From contig JAUIMM010000017.1 in assembly GCA_031769625.1 (NCBI GenBank), positions 1,027,001 through 1,091,000 on the forward strand: 64,000 nt of DNA. Direction: 5' to 3'. Position numbers and translations under genes: made by a program. This document shows, piece after piece, positions 32,513 through 44,607 of the stretch (the stretch's first letter is position 1; each line of letters opens with the position of its first letter). This DNA comes from Taudactylus pleione (lineage: Eukaryota; Chordata; Amphibia; Anura; Myobatrachidae). The notes beneath the pieces were generated by a model. It saw only the letters and a list, made by a program, of their open reading frames with translations, was not told where the DNA came from and ran no database searches.

Positions 32513-34966
32513 CTTCTTATTCGGCCAGCTTCTTATTCACTTCTTATTCGAGCTCCAGCTTCTTATTCACTTCTTATTCGAGCTCCAGCTTCTTATTCAT
32601 TTTCCAGCTTCTTATTCAGAATATGTTATATTAAAACATTTTTATCAAATAGAATCACTAAGCTTACATTGAATAAACAAATATGGTATCTATTACACAA
32701 ATTTCAATTGTATTTTGCTTGGCCCACAAAGGTTTTGGGCATGAAATAGGGTGGTAAAGTGGGCACAGTCACCAATTTATATGTTTGAATAAGTAGCTGT
32801 AGTTGTGCAAGGGTTAAATAGCGTTGGGCAACAAATGTTACACTTGGAATCAACAGAGGAGGTTAACTTACATACTATATGACTCATTTGGAATTGGTCT
32901 TGCCCAACAAGGTTTTAGGCATAAAATAGGGTGGTAAAGTGGGTACAAACACCAGATTTTATACATTTGAATAAGTAGCTGTAGTGCAAGGGTTAAATAG
33001 ACTTTGGTACTAAATATGACACAGGGAACTCACACAGTGGGGTCACTTACATATGACCCATTTGCAATTGGCTTTGCCCAACAAGGTTTTGGGTATGAAA
33101 TAGGGTGGTAAAGTGTGTACAATCACCAATTTATATATTTGAATAAGTAGCTGTAGTTGTGCAAGGGTTAAATAGCCTTGGGCAACAACTTTGACACCTG
33201 ACATTCACAAAGGGGGGTCACTTACATATAACCCACATGCAATTGGCCTTGCCCAGCAAGGTTTTAGGCATGAAATAGGGTGGTAAAGTGGGCACAAACA
33301 ACAGATTTTATACATTTGAATAAGTAGCTGTAGTTGTACAAGGGTTAAATAGCCTTGGGCAACAAATTTGACACTTGGAATGCACAGAGGGGATTAACTT
33401 ACATATGACCAATTTGCAATTGGCCTTGCCCAACAAGGATTTGGGCATGAAATAGGTGGTAAAGTGGGCATAGGGACCAGATTTTCTATATTTGAATAAG
33501 TAGCTGTAGTTGTACAAGGGTTAAATAGCCTTGGGCAACAACTTTGACACCTGACATCCACAAAGACGGTTCACTTACATATAATCCACATGCAATTGGC
33601 CTTGCCCAGCAAGGTTTTATGCATGAAATAGGGTGGTAAAGTGGGCACAGAGACCAAATTTGCTATATTTGAATAAGTAGCTGTAGTTGTGCAAGGGTTA
33701 AATAGCCTTGGGCAACAAATGTGACACTTTGAATCCACAGAGGGGATTAACTTACATATAACCCACACACAATTGGCCTTGCCCAACAAGGTTTTGGGCA
33801 TGAAATAGGATGGTAAAGTGGGCATGGGCACCAGATTTTATTCAAATGTATTAATTGGTGCCAGTGCCCACTTTAATGCCCTATTTCATGTCCAAAACTT
33901 TGTTGGGCAAGACCAATTGCAAGTGGCTCATATGTAAGTGATCCCCTTTGTGGATTCCAAGTGTCAAATTTGTTGCCAACTCTAGTTAACCCTTGCACAA
34001 CTACATCTGCTTATTCAAATATAGAAAATCTGGTCCCTGTGCCCAATTTACCACCCTATTTCATACCCAAAACCTAGTTGGGCAAGGCCAATTGCAAGTG
34101 GGTCACATGTAATGACCCCACTGTGTGAATTCCAAGTTTCACATTTGTTGCCCAAGGCTATTTAACCCTTGCACAACTACAGCTACTTTTTCAAATGTAT
34201 AAATTAGTGCCTTTGCCCACTTTACCACCCTATTTCATGCCCAAAACCTTGTTGGGCAAGGACAATTGCAAGTGGTTCATATGTAAGTGACCCCCCCTGT
34301 GTGGATGTCAGGTGTCAAAGTTGTTGCCCAAGGCTAATTAACCCTTGTACAACTACAGCTTTTAATTCAAATATAGAAAATCTGGTCCATATGCCCACTT
34401 TACCACCTATTTCATGCCCAAAACCTTGTTGGGCAAGGCCAATTGCAAATGGGTCATATGTAAGTTAACCCCCTCTATGGATTCCGAGTGTCACATTTGT
34501 TGCCCAAGTCTATTTAACCCTTGCACGATTACAGCTACTTATTCAAATATATAAATTGGTGATTGTACCCACTTTACCAAACTATTTCATGCCCAAAACC
34601 TTGTTGGGCAAGGCCAATTGCATGTGCTTTATATGTAAGTGACCCCCCCTCTGTGGATTCCAAGTGTCACATTTGTTGCCCAAGGCTAGTTAACCCTTGC
34701 ACAACTACGGCTACTTATTCAAATATAGAAAATCTGGTCCCTATGCCCACTTTACCACCCTATTTCATGCCCAAAAGCTTTGTGGGCCAAGCAAAATACA
34801 ATTGAAATTTGTGTAATAGATACCATATTTGTTTATTCAATGTAAGCTTATTCATTCTATTTGATAAAAATGTTTTAATATAACATGTTCTGAATAAGAA
34901 GCTGGAAAATGAATAAGAAGCTGGAGCTCGAATAAGAAGTGAATAAGAAGCTGGCCGAATAAGAAG
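32513..34966. mobile_element. Foldback element with tandem-repeat arms (2.45 kb)
   Basis: The two ends are inverted copies beginning CTTCTTATTCGGCCAGCTTC, built of short CTTCTTATTC/AGCTCCAG subrepeats. Inside, the left arm (~32700-33848) is about seven tandem copies of a 174-180-bp unit (motif GAAATAGGGTGGTAAAGTGG). The right arm (~33849-34800) is about six copies of its reverse complement. The arms meet near 33848 with almost no unique centre. No coding frame is convincing. The layout matches foldback-type DNA elements (FB, Galileo-like), though the superfamily is unknown. Flanks are TTAG on the left and ATAAC on the right; no clear duplication. Confidence 0.85.
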
Positions 34967-35654
34967 ATAACTTCAGCCTCGTGACTTTTGCAGGATCCTC
35001 TCATACTCTGAGCACTAGCAGTCCATTTTACAATTCTTCTGACACCATGTTTTGTTTGTATGCTTGTAAATGCATTCATAAGGACACTGAAGAATGGGTA
35101 ACCACTGCTATGCTTCTTTATTCAGCCATTTGCAAACTATAGACACACTGTACACCAGACTACACCCACTTCCCAGCAATACCATCTTTTGGTGAAACCC
35201 CTATTTGTAACAGTGCCTTTGTTAAGCATCTCCCATGGGCCATTGATATTTTGAGGCTCTATTCCCACAGATCTTGGATACCTGGTCAAAGGATTGCGAC
35301 CTGCCTGCAGGGTGCAGCTAAACCCATATTCCGCTTGGAGGGGTCACTGGTGAACACCTCCCTGCAGGTTAGATTACGCACCATTGACCAGGTCTCACCA
35401 ATGTCCAAGATCTGTGGATTAAGAGTTCTTATATCTAGGCCCTTCGCCCTGATTTGTTCCCTAATCCAGGACCACAACTTTCAACCCCTCAGTAGGGGAT
35501 TTCACAACGCCAAACATGACAGAAATACTATATGTTAATGCAATACACATGCTAATATACCAGGTGTGGTATATTTTGTTGACATTTATAATGTCGATAT
35601 TAGAATGTCAACCTGGTCACAGAAGGGGACCAGGAAGACTACTAGTAGTACTTT
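34967..35654. other. Unassigned sequence with dispersed repeat copy 2
   Basis: 35053-35180 repeats 1708-1836. After it, 35251-35538 is an open plus-strand frame (RIATCLQGAAKPIF) with no family that I recognise. It may belong to the same unknown interspersed element. Confidence 0.4.
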
Positions 35655-36010
35655 AAAAGACAATTGACTGTTAAACAATTCTTTGCAAGGGGGAGCAAGT
35701 TTGACAGCAGTCACCCAGTTGCATAGCGGATCACTGATACCATAACATCTATGCTGGTATTAGATGTGCGTCCAATATCCGCCAATAATTCAGTGGGTTT
35801 TAGACAGTAAATTGAAGTCCTGTGTGCCCACTACCAAATCCCATCAAGATTCCTCTTCACTAGAAAAGCAATTCCCAACCTATACAGAGACATAAAAAAA
35901 AAACTTAATTAGTGGCCTCCAAAATACCATTGTACCCACTGTCCACTTAACCACAGATATGTGGACAAGCTGAACAGAGCAAATGCAAGATTTAATATAC
36001 AAGGTTTAAT
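35655..36010 (+). pseudogene. hAT (ZBED-type) transposase relic
   Basis: Translation of one plus-strand frame gives QLTVKQFFA, ITDTITSMLVLDVRPIS, YQIPSRFLFTRKAIPNLY and, after a frame change, VHLTTDMWTS. This order matches the region just downstream of the BED finger in ZBED-like hAT transposases, including the first catalytic-region Asp (TTDMWTS). Stops occur in several places and neither the BED domain nor the dimerisation region is recognised, so it is a fragment. Confidence 0.65.
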
Positions 36011-36959
36011 TCATATGTTGTCTTCTTCTTCCAATGGACACAGATCTGAAGAGATGCAAAGAGCTGTTGGTAAACAAATTGTCAGCTCAAGTGCCACATG
36101 ATGCAGTGATGGCTTCTCCTTCAGGTTCTCCAGCAAGTGCATCTGCCGAGTAAAAACTAAACTTTCCCAAAAGACCCACTGGTGATGCAGATAAGTCAAC
36201 ACAAAACACAAAACTTTTTGGATGGATGGGCCGCAGATGATGTAATAGGGAGGAGATTCCTAGATGGTTATGGTTCCTACCTGTACTTATTCTGGCTTTA
36301 CAAAGGGTACAGATGACTTGTCAATTGTTGTCCAGATTTGGGTAGAAATAATTCCACACATAAGAAGTTGTTTTTTTTGTCGTGCCCAGGCATGACAATG
36401 GGCTTTTCCTTATTATGGGCAATAACTGTTTCTTCAACTGGTACCTGATTTACACAAACAACATCCTCATCAACAATATCCTTATTAGTGTCAGCTACAC
36501 AAATATCCTGCTCATCCTGGTGCACTTTTACAGAAGCATCCTCGATTTCTATGTGAGCATGTTCACTTGTGCTTACATCATCATAAGAGGCAGAACCACC
36601 AGTCATAAATAAAGGTCAAGGCCTTAGCCTTTCCTTGCCACTTCATGTGGTGAAAGTCATATTTGTAATTTTATGTCTTTCTGCAGCTAACTTTCCCTTT
36701 GATGTTTTTTTCTTTACCACTGTAAAAGATTGGTTCTTGATTTTAGATGCCCTAACTTAAGCCCTATATGCCTTTGGGCATCGGCTTTAGTAGTTGATGC
36801 AGATGGATAGTATCATCATGACTGGTGGCACTGGCAGCAGCTCCAGCACTAGTATGTGGTTAATGCTCTCCTCTCAATTGATCGTTCTCCATATCAACAA
36901 ACACGAATTAAGTGGGGTACATTACACACGTCTATTTGTACCAATTTTAAATATTACAC
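36011..36959. other. Unassigned spacer
   Basis: No feature is convincing. A minus-strand frame at 36606-36298 is acidic (HQDEQDICVADTNKDIVDED) but lacks any family signature. The sequence may be internal to the hAT relic or to the repeat module that follows. Confidence 0.3.
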
Positions 36960-38010
36960 TGAGGTATCGATGACCTACAGTGTAACAAGATTTGTTATGA
37001 ATAAGAAAATAATAACACACTGCGCTACCACTTAGTGTCACAAGATTATTTATGAATAAGAATAAAACACTGCAATACCACTGACAGTGTCACAAGATTA
37101 TTTATGAATAAGAAAGAATAACAGATTGCGTTGCTACTTACAGTGTCACAAGATTTATTTAAGAATAAGAAAAGAATAACACACTGTGCTTCCACTTACA
37201 GTGATGTCATTATGTTTTATATATAACGCATGTTATTTAGCACTTTGTTGTGGTCTTGTAGTCGGTGTGTAGTCTAATAATTTATTCACGATTGAGGAAA
37301 GAAGTGAAAAGTTGAATATTAGACTGCGCTACCACTTAGTGTCACAAGATTTTTTATGAGCAAAACACTGTGCTACCACTTACAGTATCACAATATTTTT
37401 TATGAATAAGAATAACACACTGTGCAAAGACTTATAGTGTCAGAATACATGGACAATAAACTGCGGTCTGGCCGGCAGTTACACCAAACAATAATAGCGC
37501 AGCTAAGTTGCTAACGCACATATACAAAGAAAAAGCACTTTTATTTTTTTTGGACACTGGGGAAGAGCACCCCTGCATGAGGCAGCTGCCCCTTGTCTTT
37601 ATGGACATCAGCCCTAGCCTATTGGACAGAACAGCAACACAGCAGCAGCCACAGTTAATTGACAGGACAAGTGACAGCAGCTTCCGCACCCACTAAAGGA
37701 AGATTCCCTTTATATACTGCAGCCTAAGCCCCTTTATGGACAACACAGCAGCAGCCTTCAGCCCAAGACCCCGACTGGACACACACACTGAGTGACTGAC
37801 AGTAACTGACTACACGTCTGCTAGCTTCTTTCTCCATAGCCGGAGTGAAAATGGCGCTGACCTTTATATAATCCAAAACCCGTGAGAATCTGACAGCGGG
37901 AGGATGACACGTTTTGCCTCGTTTACGGATCCGAGTCAGGCAGGAAAACTTGAGATGGACTCGTATCTCACCTCGGAACATGAAGTTCTCGGAGAACCGG
38001 ACCTGCTCAT
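36960..38010 (+). repeat. Minisatellite-plus-tail repeat module, copy 1
   Basis: 36975-37445 holds ~50-60-bp tandem repeats (CACTTAGTGTCACAAGATT, then TTTATGAATAAGAATAAC), interrupted at ~37205-37330. The tail (37780-38010) includes GATGACACGTTTTGCCTCGT and CCGAGTCAGGCAGGAA. A similar tail follows another minisatellite at 60660-61510 (GATGATGTTTTGCCTCGTTT). The shared order suggests one repeat family. No coding frame is supported. Confidence 0.6.
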
Positions 38011-38265
38011 CTCTAAATTATTTACGAATTGTTCTACATCAAATAACAATCAAAATTGAAAAGCTCAGTGATACTACAGATGCAGTGAGATCAAAACACA
38101 GCATACGGACCAATCTGATCATTTGAATTTACAAAATAGATTGTAGAATAATCAAAGTAGCTGAAAGCATGCCTTGAAATTGTCCTCAATATGTTGGTAG
38201 TATGCCATTATTCATTAATCACACCCATAAATATCTGTTGTTATTTGCTTTCAGGATTAAACTCA

Positions 38266-38398
38266 GGGCCAAATGCAGCCTCCGAGTTGCTGAAAGTGCA
38301 GACGTTTTGTCAATTTAAAGCTGTATTTTTATTTTTCTTAAAAAAAACATTGGTACTTTCTGCAACGCAGAGGCTATTACATATATTACATATGGCCC
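38266..38398. mobile_element. Palindromic MITE, 133 bp, TCA duplication
   Basis: Ends GGGCCAAATGCAGCCTC and (inverted) GGGCCATATGTAATATA, with an inner pair GTTGCTGAAAGTGCAGA / TACTTTCTGCAACG. Flanked by TCA at 38263-38265 and 38399-38401. A 3-bp duplication fits a Harbinger-type mobiliser. Confidence 0.65.
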
Positions 38399-38872
38399 TC
38401 AGTCTGGCACTACTAAAAAATAATAACACTTGAACCATCTTTGAGGATATATTTATCACTACTACACAATGGAGTCAGCCATTTGCTCAACAAGTCTTCA
38501 TGAAAACCAGGCTATTAGTTCACAAGGAATAGGCTATCAACTCACTAGGAATTCTTACAGTGGAGTCACTCATGAATGCTGGCTCAGTTCACAAAGTGAA
38601 GGCTGAGACTCCTTCTGCTTGGTATGAGCCCCCTCCCATCTGCCGTTAGGTGTTTTAATCAGCACAGGTTCCTACATTGCTGTCTACATATGCGAATAGG
38701 CACTGTTATAGGTAAGTCCTGGATAAATTTACATAATATGTTAGTATTAGGCATGTTAGGGACCCATCTGATGGGGTTCACCTTAACATGATGGATGGCA
38801 AACATCTTTGGCCAAACATGTACTGGGAACCTCACTTATACTCCATGTTATTTGTAGAGTTTATCAGGATTA
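38399..38872. other. No gene seen
   Basis: Ordinary mixed-composition sequence. 38440-38640 looks like part of an unidentified interspersed repeat (CAGGCTATTAGTTCACAAGG), but I cannot assign it. Confidence 0.3.
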
Positions 38873-39371
38873 TTTCTCTTTCATCCACTGGGGGACACTG
38901 GAGGTGCTTACGCTGGGGTATAGAGGTGTGGATAACTGGAGCCGGCACTTTAAATAATTTAGAAGTGTGAAGCTCCTCCCCCTCTATGCCCCATCAGCCC
39001 TCAGTTTAGAAAATGTGCCTACGGAGCTGGTCACAATCCGTGTGCTCCAGCAACACATCTATTTTCTTTATTTAGGTTATTTTATTTATAGCATCTTTTT
39101 TGACACTTTTAGGTACCCTTCATCACCTCTCTAAAGGTGGGGTCTGGGTACCTGGCACCCTGTCCTTTATAGAAGGCAGGAAGGAGTGCACAGTGCTTAT
39201 ACTAAAAGCACTGACAGCTCCTTACCACCACAGCACATTCCCAACAAGGAAGAAGAAGAAAAGTGCTGACTGCAGAGAGATTTCTATGGTGGACCACGCA
39301 GTGAGTAACCACCCGTGCATCCCCCGGCTCCCAGCCCCGCTGCTGCCCAGCGTTTTACAAACTTAGTGTGC

Positions 39372-39600
39372 TGGGCAGCTTATGCAGAGCGCTACACGCT
39401 GCTCCCTGCTGTCCCTCCTCCCGCTATTACAGGAGATGCTGGGCTGCTTATGCAGAGCGCTACACGCGGCTCCCCTGCTCTCCCTCCTACCGCTATTACA
39501 GGAGACGCTGGGCTGCTTATGCAGAGCGCTACACGTGGCTCCCCTGCTCTCCCTCCTCTCCCTCCTCCCGCTATTACAGGAGACACTGGGCTGCTTATGA
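39372..39600 (+). repeat. ~65-bp tandem repeat in DIRS leader
   Basis: Three to four copies of a unit containing CTGGGCTGCTTATGCAGAGC, then GCTACACG and CCGCTATTACAGGAGA, repeat every 63-69 bp. They lie upstream of the gag-like frame. Overlapping open frames are artefacts. Confidence 0.85.
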
Positions 39601-40149
39601 AGCGCGCTACAGCACGGCACCCGGATCTCCCTCCACCCGCTGCTCAGGACGGCTCACCGCTGTCCCTCCTCCCGCTGATTAGCGTGGCACCAGGTCTCCC
39701 TCTCCACGCTGTTACAGTGCGGGCAGCTTATGCAGAGCGCTGCTCAGGGCGGCTCTCTCAATCCCTCTCCCTGCTGTTACAGTGGCGCGGGGCAGCAGGT
39801 TAAGTGCGCTACAAGCGCGCCCACCTGCTCTAACTCTCCCCGCTGTACACGCGGTGTGAGACGCGCGGGCGGAAGGGTAATGGCCACAGAAGCCATCTTG
39901 TGTAGCCCTTCAGGGCATAAAGAAGGGGGTGGAGCTTAAAGGCAGCGCGTGTCTCTCTCTATACGGCAAGCGGCTGTATACAGCAGGGCTGCCGTTCCTT
40001 ATTACACAGCAGCTCATACTGCATCTCTATACAGGAGATTGCAGTGTTAGACACAGAAGGATGGATTCCTCTGCTGCCATTCCTGTGCTGCACAAGTACA
40101 TCTCCTGATTACATCTCTGGTAGAGAGGCTGTAAGTAACTGGGGTATAA

Positions 40150-40815
40150 GTGCAGGGGAATCTGATCTGTGGGACGGGGGTTTCTCCTCCTCTGTGTCCC
40201 ACAGCCTTCTTGTTTATCTTGTCTGTGTCTTTTCTGTTTTATGCTGTGTTTCTCTGGGTGACTGTGTGTACCAGGTCCAACAGTACCAAGGCTTCTCAAA
40301 AGCTGTTTGTCTGTTCCAAGTGTAACAACAAACAGACCGAGCCACATGGCACTGGGTCCACGTTATGTGATGCTTGTATAACAACGGGTTCACAGATGGC
40401 GATTACTAGCTCTTCTGCTCCGCCATGGGCAGGAGACACCCTGGTTCAGAGTACAATGGTGCCTGCACCCTCCACTTCCTACCAAAAAAAAAAAAAACAG
40501 TCACAAGAGCTCTAATGACTGTTCTCCAGTCATAAAAGTCAGATGAACAATTCCTCGCTACAGAGGATACTGTAGAGGGTGATTTGGAGGAAGTTTTACA
40601 AGAAACTCCTCAGGAGTTAGAGTCCGCCTCCCCCGGGGTGGAATCTCTAATCTTGGCAGTCAGAAAGTTCCTTAATTTGCCTGAGGAGATAGTTACTGCA
40701 TCCCAGGAGTGGGAACTATTTCACGAACAACTTAAGTGTTCAGCGGTTTTTCTGTTCTCACAACTTCAACAACAGTTATCAGTGGCCTGGAAACAGATAA
40801 GCGGTTCCGGATAAG
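40150..40815 (+). pseudogene. DIRS Gag-like protein fragments
   Basis: The frame at 40150-40515 contains a CX2C...CX2C pair (FVCSKCNNKQ, then LCDACITTG), as found near the start of vertebrate DIRS ORF1. The frame at 40584-40814 (ESLILAVRKFLNLPEE) continues the product. They are separated by stops. The role would be packaging of element RNA. Confidence 0.6.
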
Positions 40816-41689
40816 CGGTTCCAAATTCCACGCAGGTTTCCCCCTAGCTACCCTTTTCCATCATCAATGATGGAGAACTAGGAAACACCTCCTCCTGTAG
40901 GTGCATCTGATTTCAGTCTCTCTAAGATAACAGCAGTTCCAGTGCCGGGAGCTACTGTTTTAAAGGACCCTTCGGATCGTAAGTTTGAGACAACACTATG
41001 ATCTATATATACCGCAGCAGGAGCTCAGCTTTGACCTACCCTTATTACTGCCTGGGTTAACAAAGCTGTGGTTTGCTGGGTTGACCAGTTGATTACACTC
41101 GGGTACTTCCAGAGCAGAATTAAGTCTACTAGCAGAACACATCTGTAAGTCTGCAGTTTACTTAGGAGAAGTTTCTAAGGATATCAGTCAGATTAGTGCC
41201 TGCATACCTGCATCTGCTATTTCTGAACGCAGAGCTCTGTGGTTGTGCACTTGGCAAGCAGACGCAGAGTCCAAGCGTGCTGTGGAGGGTTTACCATTCA
41301 CGGGTGATATGCTTTTTGGCCCGGAATTGGACAAGTGGATATCCTAGGCCACGGGGGGTAAGTCCTCTTTCCTCCCGTCTACTGCTCCAGCTTCCAGAAG
41401 ACCTTATACTGGACCTTTGTTTCATTCCTTTCGAGCGCCTCATTCCTTTCATGGTAGAGCCAGAGGTGCTTCCACGTAACCGAGAGGCTGCAGAGGTAGA
41501 GGTCGTCCACACATGGTTGCATGTAGACCAGAGCCTAAACCAGCTGAGAAACGGGTGGCTTGATGGTCTTCGTCCCACCTGGGGTTTCCTGCGGTGGGAG
41601 CACGCTTGCAAGAATTTCAAGTTCTACAGGAGGCTATCAGGTCTCCAGTAGTTTCATCTGTGCTAGTTCCGGTTCCGGAGCATTAGCGA

Positions 41690-43135
41690 GGTATGGGGTT
41701 TTACTCAAACCTGTTTGTAGTGCCCAGACTTAATGGTGCGGTCAGACCCATCTTAAACCTCAGGTCCTTAAAATCTGTCTCTGAAGATGTATCATTTCAA
41801 AATGGAACATCTGCAGTCCGTCATTGCGAGCTTGGAACCAGGGGGGTTCTTATTATCCCTGGATATCAAGAAGGCTTATCTCCATGTTCCCATTGGGAAC
41901 CACACCAAGCTTTTCTGCGTTTTGTCATATTGAAAGATCATTACCAGTTTCGGCATTGCCGTTCGGGTTATCCTCGGCTCCCCGCATATTCACCAAGATC
42001 ATGTCAGTCATGATCGCTCTCCTTCGGTCATCAGGAGTGAACATAATCCCTTATTTGGACGATCTGTTGCTCAAGGCTCCATCGGTATCTCTTCTATCAG
42101 ATCATGCCTTACTGACCTATTACACTCTAACCCAACACGGTTGGATAATCAACTTCAAGAAGTCAAATCTCAATCCATCCCAGAAGCTTCTAATTCTGGG
42201 CATGATAGTGGATATGGAATTACAGAGGATTTTCCTTCCAACAGACAAGGCCAGGGATATCCGGTTGTTAGTTCAGCTGGTCCTCAGAAGGTCCAAAGAA
42301 GGTGTTAATGCTTCTTTGTCTGCGTCTCTTAGGAAAGAGGGTAGCTGCTTTCGAGACACTACAGTTCGGCCGATTTCACTCCAAGGTTTTTCAGCTGGAC
42401 CTGTTAGCACAGGGGCAGGGTCTCATCTGCTTCTACATCAACAGATCCGTCTGAGCCCGATTACCAGAATGGCCCTTCTCTGGTGGACGCAATCCACAAA
42501 TATTTTAGCGGGACGGAGATTCGGAGTGTGGGAATGGATCATTGTAACAATGGATGCCAGCCTCTGAGGATGGGGAGCAGTAGTCCTCGATTACCACTTT
42601 TAGAGGGTCCCCTCTAGAACAGAGATGGCCCATAAATGCATTGGAACTCAGAGTGCTTTACAATGCTCTGATAGAGGCAACCTAGTTTCTAAATGCTCAT
42701 CCGGTAAGAGTTTAGTCCGCTAACGCGACGACCGTCGCTTACATCGACCACCAAGGACAAACTCTGAGTCACATGGCTATGCGAGAAGTAACTTGGATCC
42801 TCCGGTGGGCCGAGAACCATTCAGTAATCCTGTTGGTGGTATTCATCCCGGGTGTGGACAACTGGGAAGCAGATTACCTAAGTTGACAGGATATCCATTC
42901 CGGGGAATGGAAGCTTCATCCAAACGTGTTCAAAGTGCTGATACGTCGATGGGGATGTCCTCAGGTGGACCTCATGGTGTCACGACTGAATTGTCAGCTA
43001 CCAGTATACGGGTCAAGAACTCGAGATCCGCAGGCGGAAGCAGTAGATGCTCTGACAAGTCAGTGGTTCTACGACTTCGTTTACCTTTTTTCCTCCGATT
43101 CCGCTTCTTCCTTGTCTTCTAAAAAAGGATAAGAC
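41690..43135 (+). pseudogene. DIRS reverse transcriptase and RNase H, frame-broken
   Basis: Three frames tile the domain. 41693 onward begins GFYSNLFVVPRLNG and VRPILNLRSL; a frameshift then exposes LDIKKAYLHVPIG-type sequence near 41857. The frame at 41824-42567 has GLSSAPRIFTKIM and the catalytic YLDDLLL. Downstream, 42793-43132 carries RNase H and post-RH blocks (VDLMVSRLN, SRTRDPQAEAVDAL). Stops at ~42568 and later, with several frame changes, show decay. The motifs are diagnostic of DIRS rather than Ty3/gypsy. Confidence 0.85.
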
Positions 43136-43439
43136 AAGCGACAGCCTCTGTAATTTTCATGGCTCCGAACTGGCCTTGGAGAAGTTGGTTCTCGGACCTT
43201 CGATCCCTATTGTCAGACGATCCGTGGTCCCTTCCTCTGCGCCCGGATCTTCTACGGCAGGGCCCTTTCATACACCCCAACCTAGCGCAACTGCGTTTAC
43301 CGGGGTGGCTCTTTAGCCAGTTTCGGCTGCGCATTCTCATCGCATCTGGCGTGCTCATATCTCACCCGGTTTCTGCTTTTCCTTCAGACAGGTCTGGATT
43401 CTGAGCTTCGTCTGGGAACCTTAAGGGTGCAGGTCTCTG

Positions 43440-44140
43440 CCTTTTCCATTTTCTTTCAAAGGAAATTGGAAATTGGCCCTCATTCCTGAGGTGCAGAAGT
43501 TTCTTCAAGGGGTCTTGCGCGTGCAGCCCACTTTTGTACCTCCAATAGCTTCCTGGAATCTAAACTTAGTGCTTCTGTTTCTTCAGTCGCCCATGTTTGA
43601 ACCTTTGGAGGAGGTTGATCTTAAGTACCTGTCTCGGAAGACGGTTCTCTTCCTGGCTCTCGCTTCGGCTCGTAGAGTTTCAGAAGTGGGTGCTCTGTCT
43701 TATAAGCGGGACGGCAGCTGCTTTCCTTGCCAAGGTTGTGTCGGCTTTTCATATCAATCAGCCTATTGTGGTACAGTTGTTGGTGGAGGACTCTGGTGTT
43801 TCTTCTACCTTGGATGTGGTTAGGGCTTTCCACATCTATGTTGCCAGAACAGCATCCATCCTTAAGTCTGAGTCGCTTTTTGTCCTCTATGATGCTGTTC
43901 GGAGGGGTTGGCCATCGTCTAACCAGACTTTGGCACACTGAATTCGGCTGACTATTCATCAGGCTTATGTTAGTGTCGACTGTCTGCCTCCTTCGTCCAT
44001 TAGGCTCATTCCACATGTTCTGTGGGTGCGTCATGGGCGGCCAGTAGAGGAGCCTCCACGTCACAATTGTGCCGTGCGGCCACTTGGTCTTCAGTTCACA
44101 GGTTTATCAAGTTTTATAACTTTGATATGTTTACTACTTC
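43440..44140 (+). pseudogene. DIRS tyrosine recombinase, frame-broken
   Basis: 43473-43700 reads PMFEPLEEVDLKYLSRKTV and LALASARRVSEVGAL, the box around the first catalytic Arg of DIRS recombinases. Farther on, 44022-44150 gives GASWAASRGAS, CRAATWSSVHRFIKFY, the C-terminal box with the nucleophilic Tyr region (FYNFD). Frame changes at ~43700 and ~43830 and a stop near 43941 break it. The enzyme would insert the circular DNA copy without a target duplication. Confidence 0.8.
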
Positions 44141-44216
44141 GGTATCCCGTTTTGGCCGCCTAGTTCTGCAGGTGACGCAGAGCGCTCCCGCCCGTGGGGA
44201 AAACTTTGGGACGTCC

Positions 44217-44317
44217 CCAGCGTAAGCACCTCCAGTGTCCCCTAGTGGATGAAAGAGAAAATGGGATTTTGGTACCTACCGGTAAATCCTTTTCTCTGAT
44301 TCCACAGGGGACACTGG
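44217..44317. repeat. DIRS internal complementary region
   Basis: 44217-44262 is the reverse complement of the left end (38873-38918), and 44257-44317 that of the right end (~44547-44607), joined at AAATGGG. This arrangement allows a template for end completion during DIRS replication. Confidence 0.85.
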
Positions 44318-44607
44318 ACGCCCACCTCAGCGCTCTTAGCCTGCCTGTTAGGCTTGTTCTGTATGTTGTATGATATATTGTGTGTTCTTCTCTCCTTTTC
44401 TTACTCCGCTTGTTCTCCATCTCCTCTCGGTCTTCATTTTATAAACTGAGCGCTGATGGGGCATAGAGGGGGAGGAGTTTCACACTTCTAAATTATTTAA
44501 AGTGCCGGCTCCAGTTATCCACGCCTCTATACCCCAGCGTAAGCACCTCCAGTGTCCCCTGTGGAATCAGAGAAAAGGATTTACCGGTAGGTACCAAAAT
44601 CCCATTT

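Larger units (their letters stand above)
38873..44607 (+). mobile_element. DIRS-type retrotransposon, decayed but end-complete
   Basis: The left end (TTTCTCTTTCATCCACTGGG) and right end carry inverted repeats: left 38890-38998 pairs with right 44438-44562 over ~110 bp (CACTGGAGGTGCTTACGCTG). An internal complementary region at 44217-44317 is the reverse complement of the two element ends joined together, the hallmark of DIRS elements that replicate through a circle. Between them, in order, are Gag-like, RT, RNase H and tyrosine recombinase relics. No target duplication is expected or seen. Multiple stops and frameshifts make it non-functional. Confidence 0.9.

Noticed and set aside
32513..34966. 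CRISPR-like array
   Set aside because: The repeats are 174-180 bp, without unique spacers, in two inverted arms, and the sequence is eukaryotic.
39315..39803. 162-residue frame upstream of DIRS gag
   Set aside because: It is driven by the ~65-bp tandem repeat in the DIRS leader; competing frames are open on both strands.
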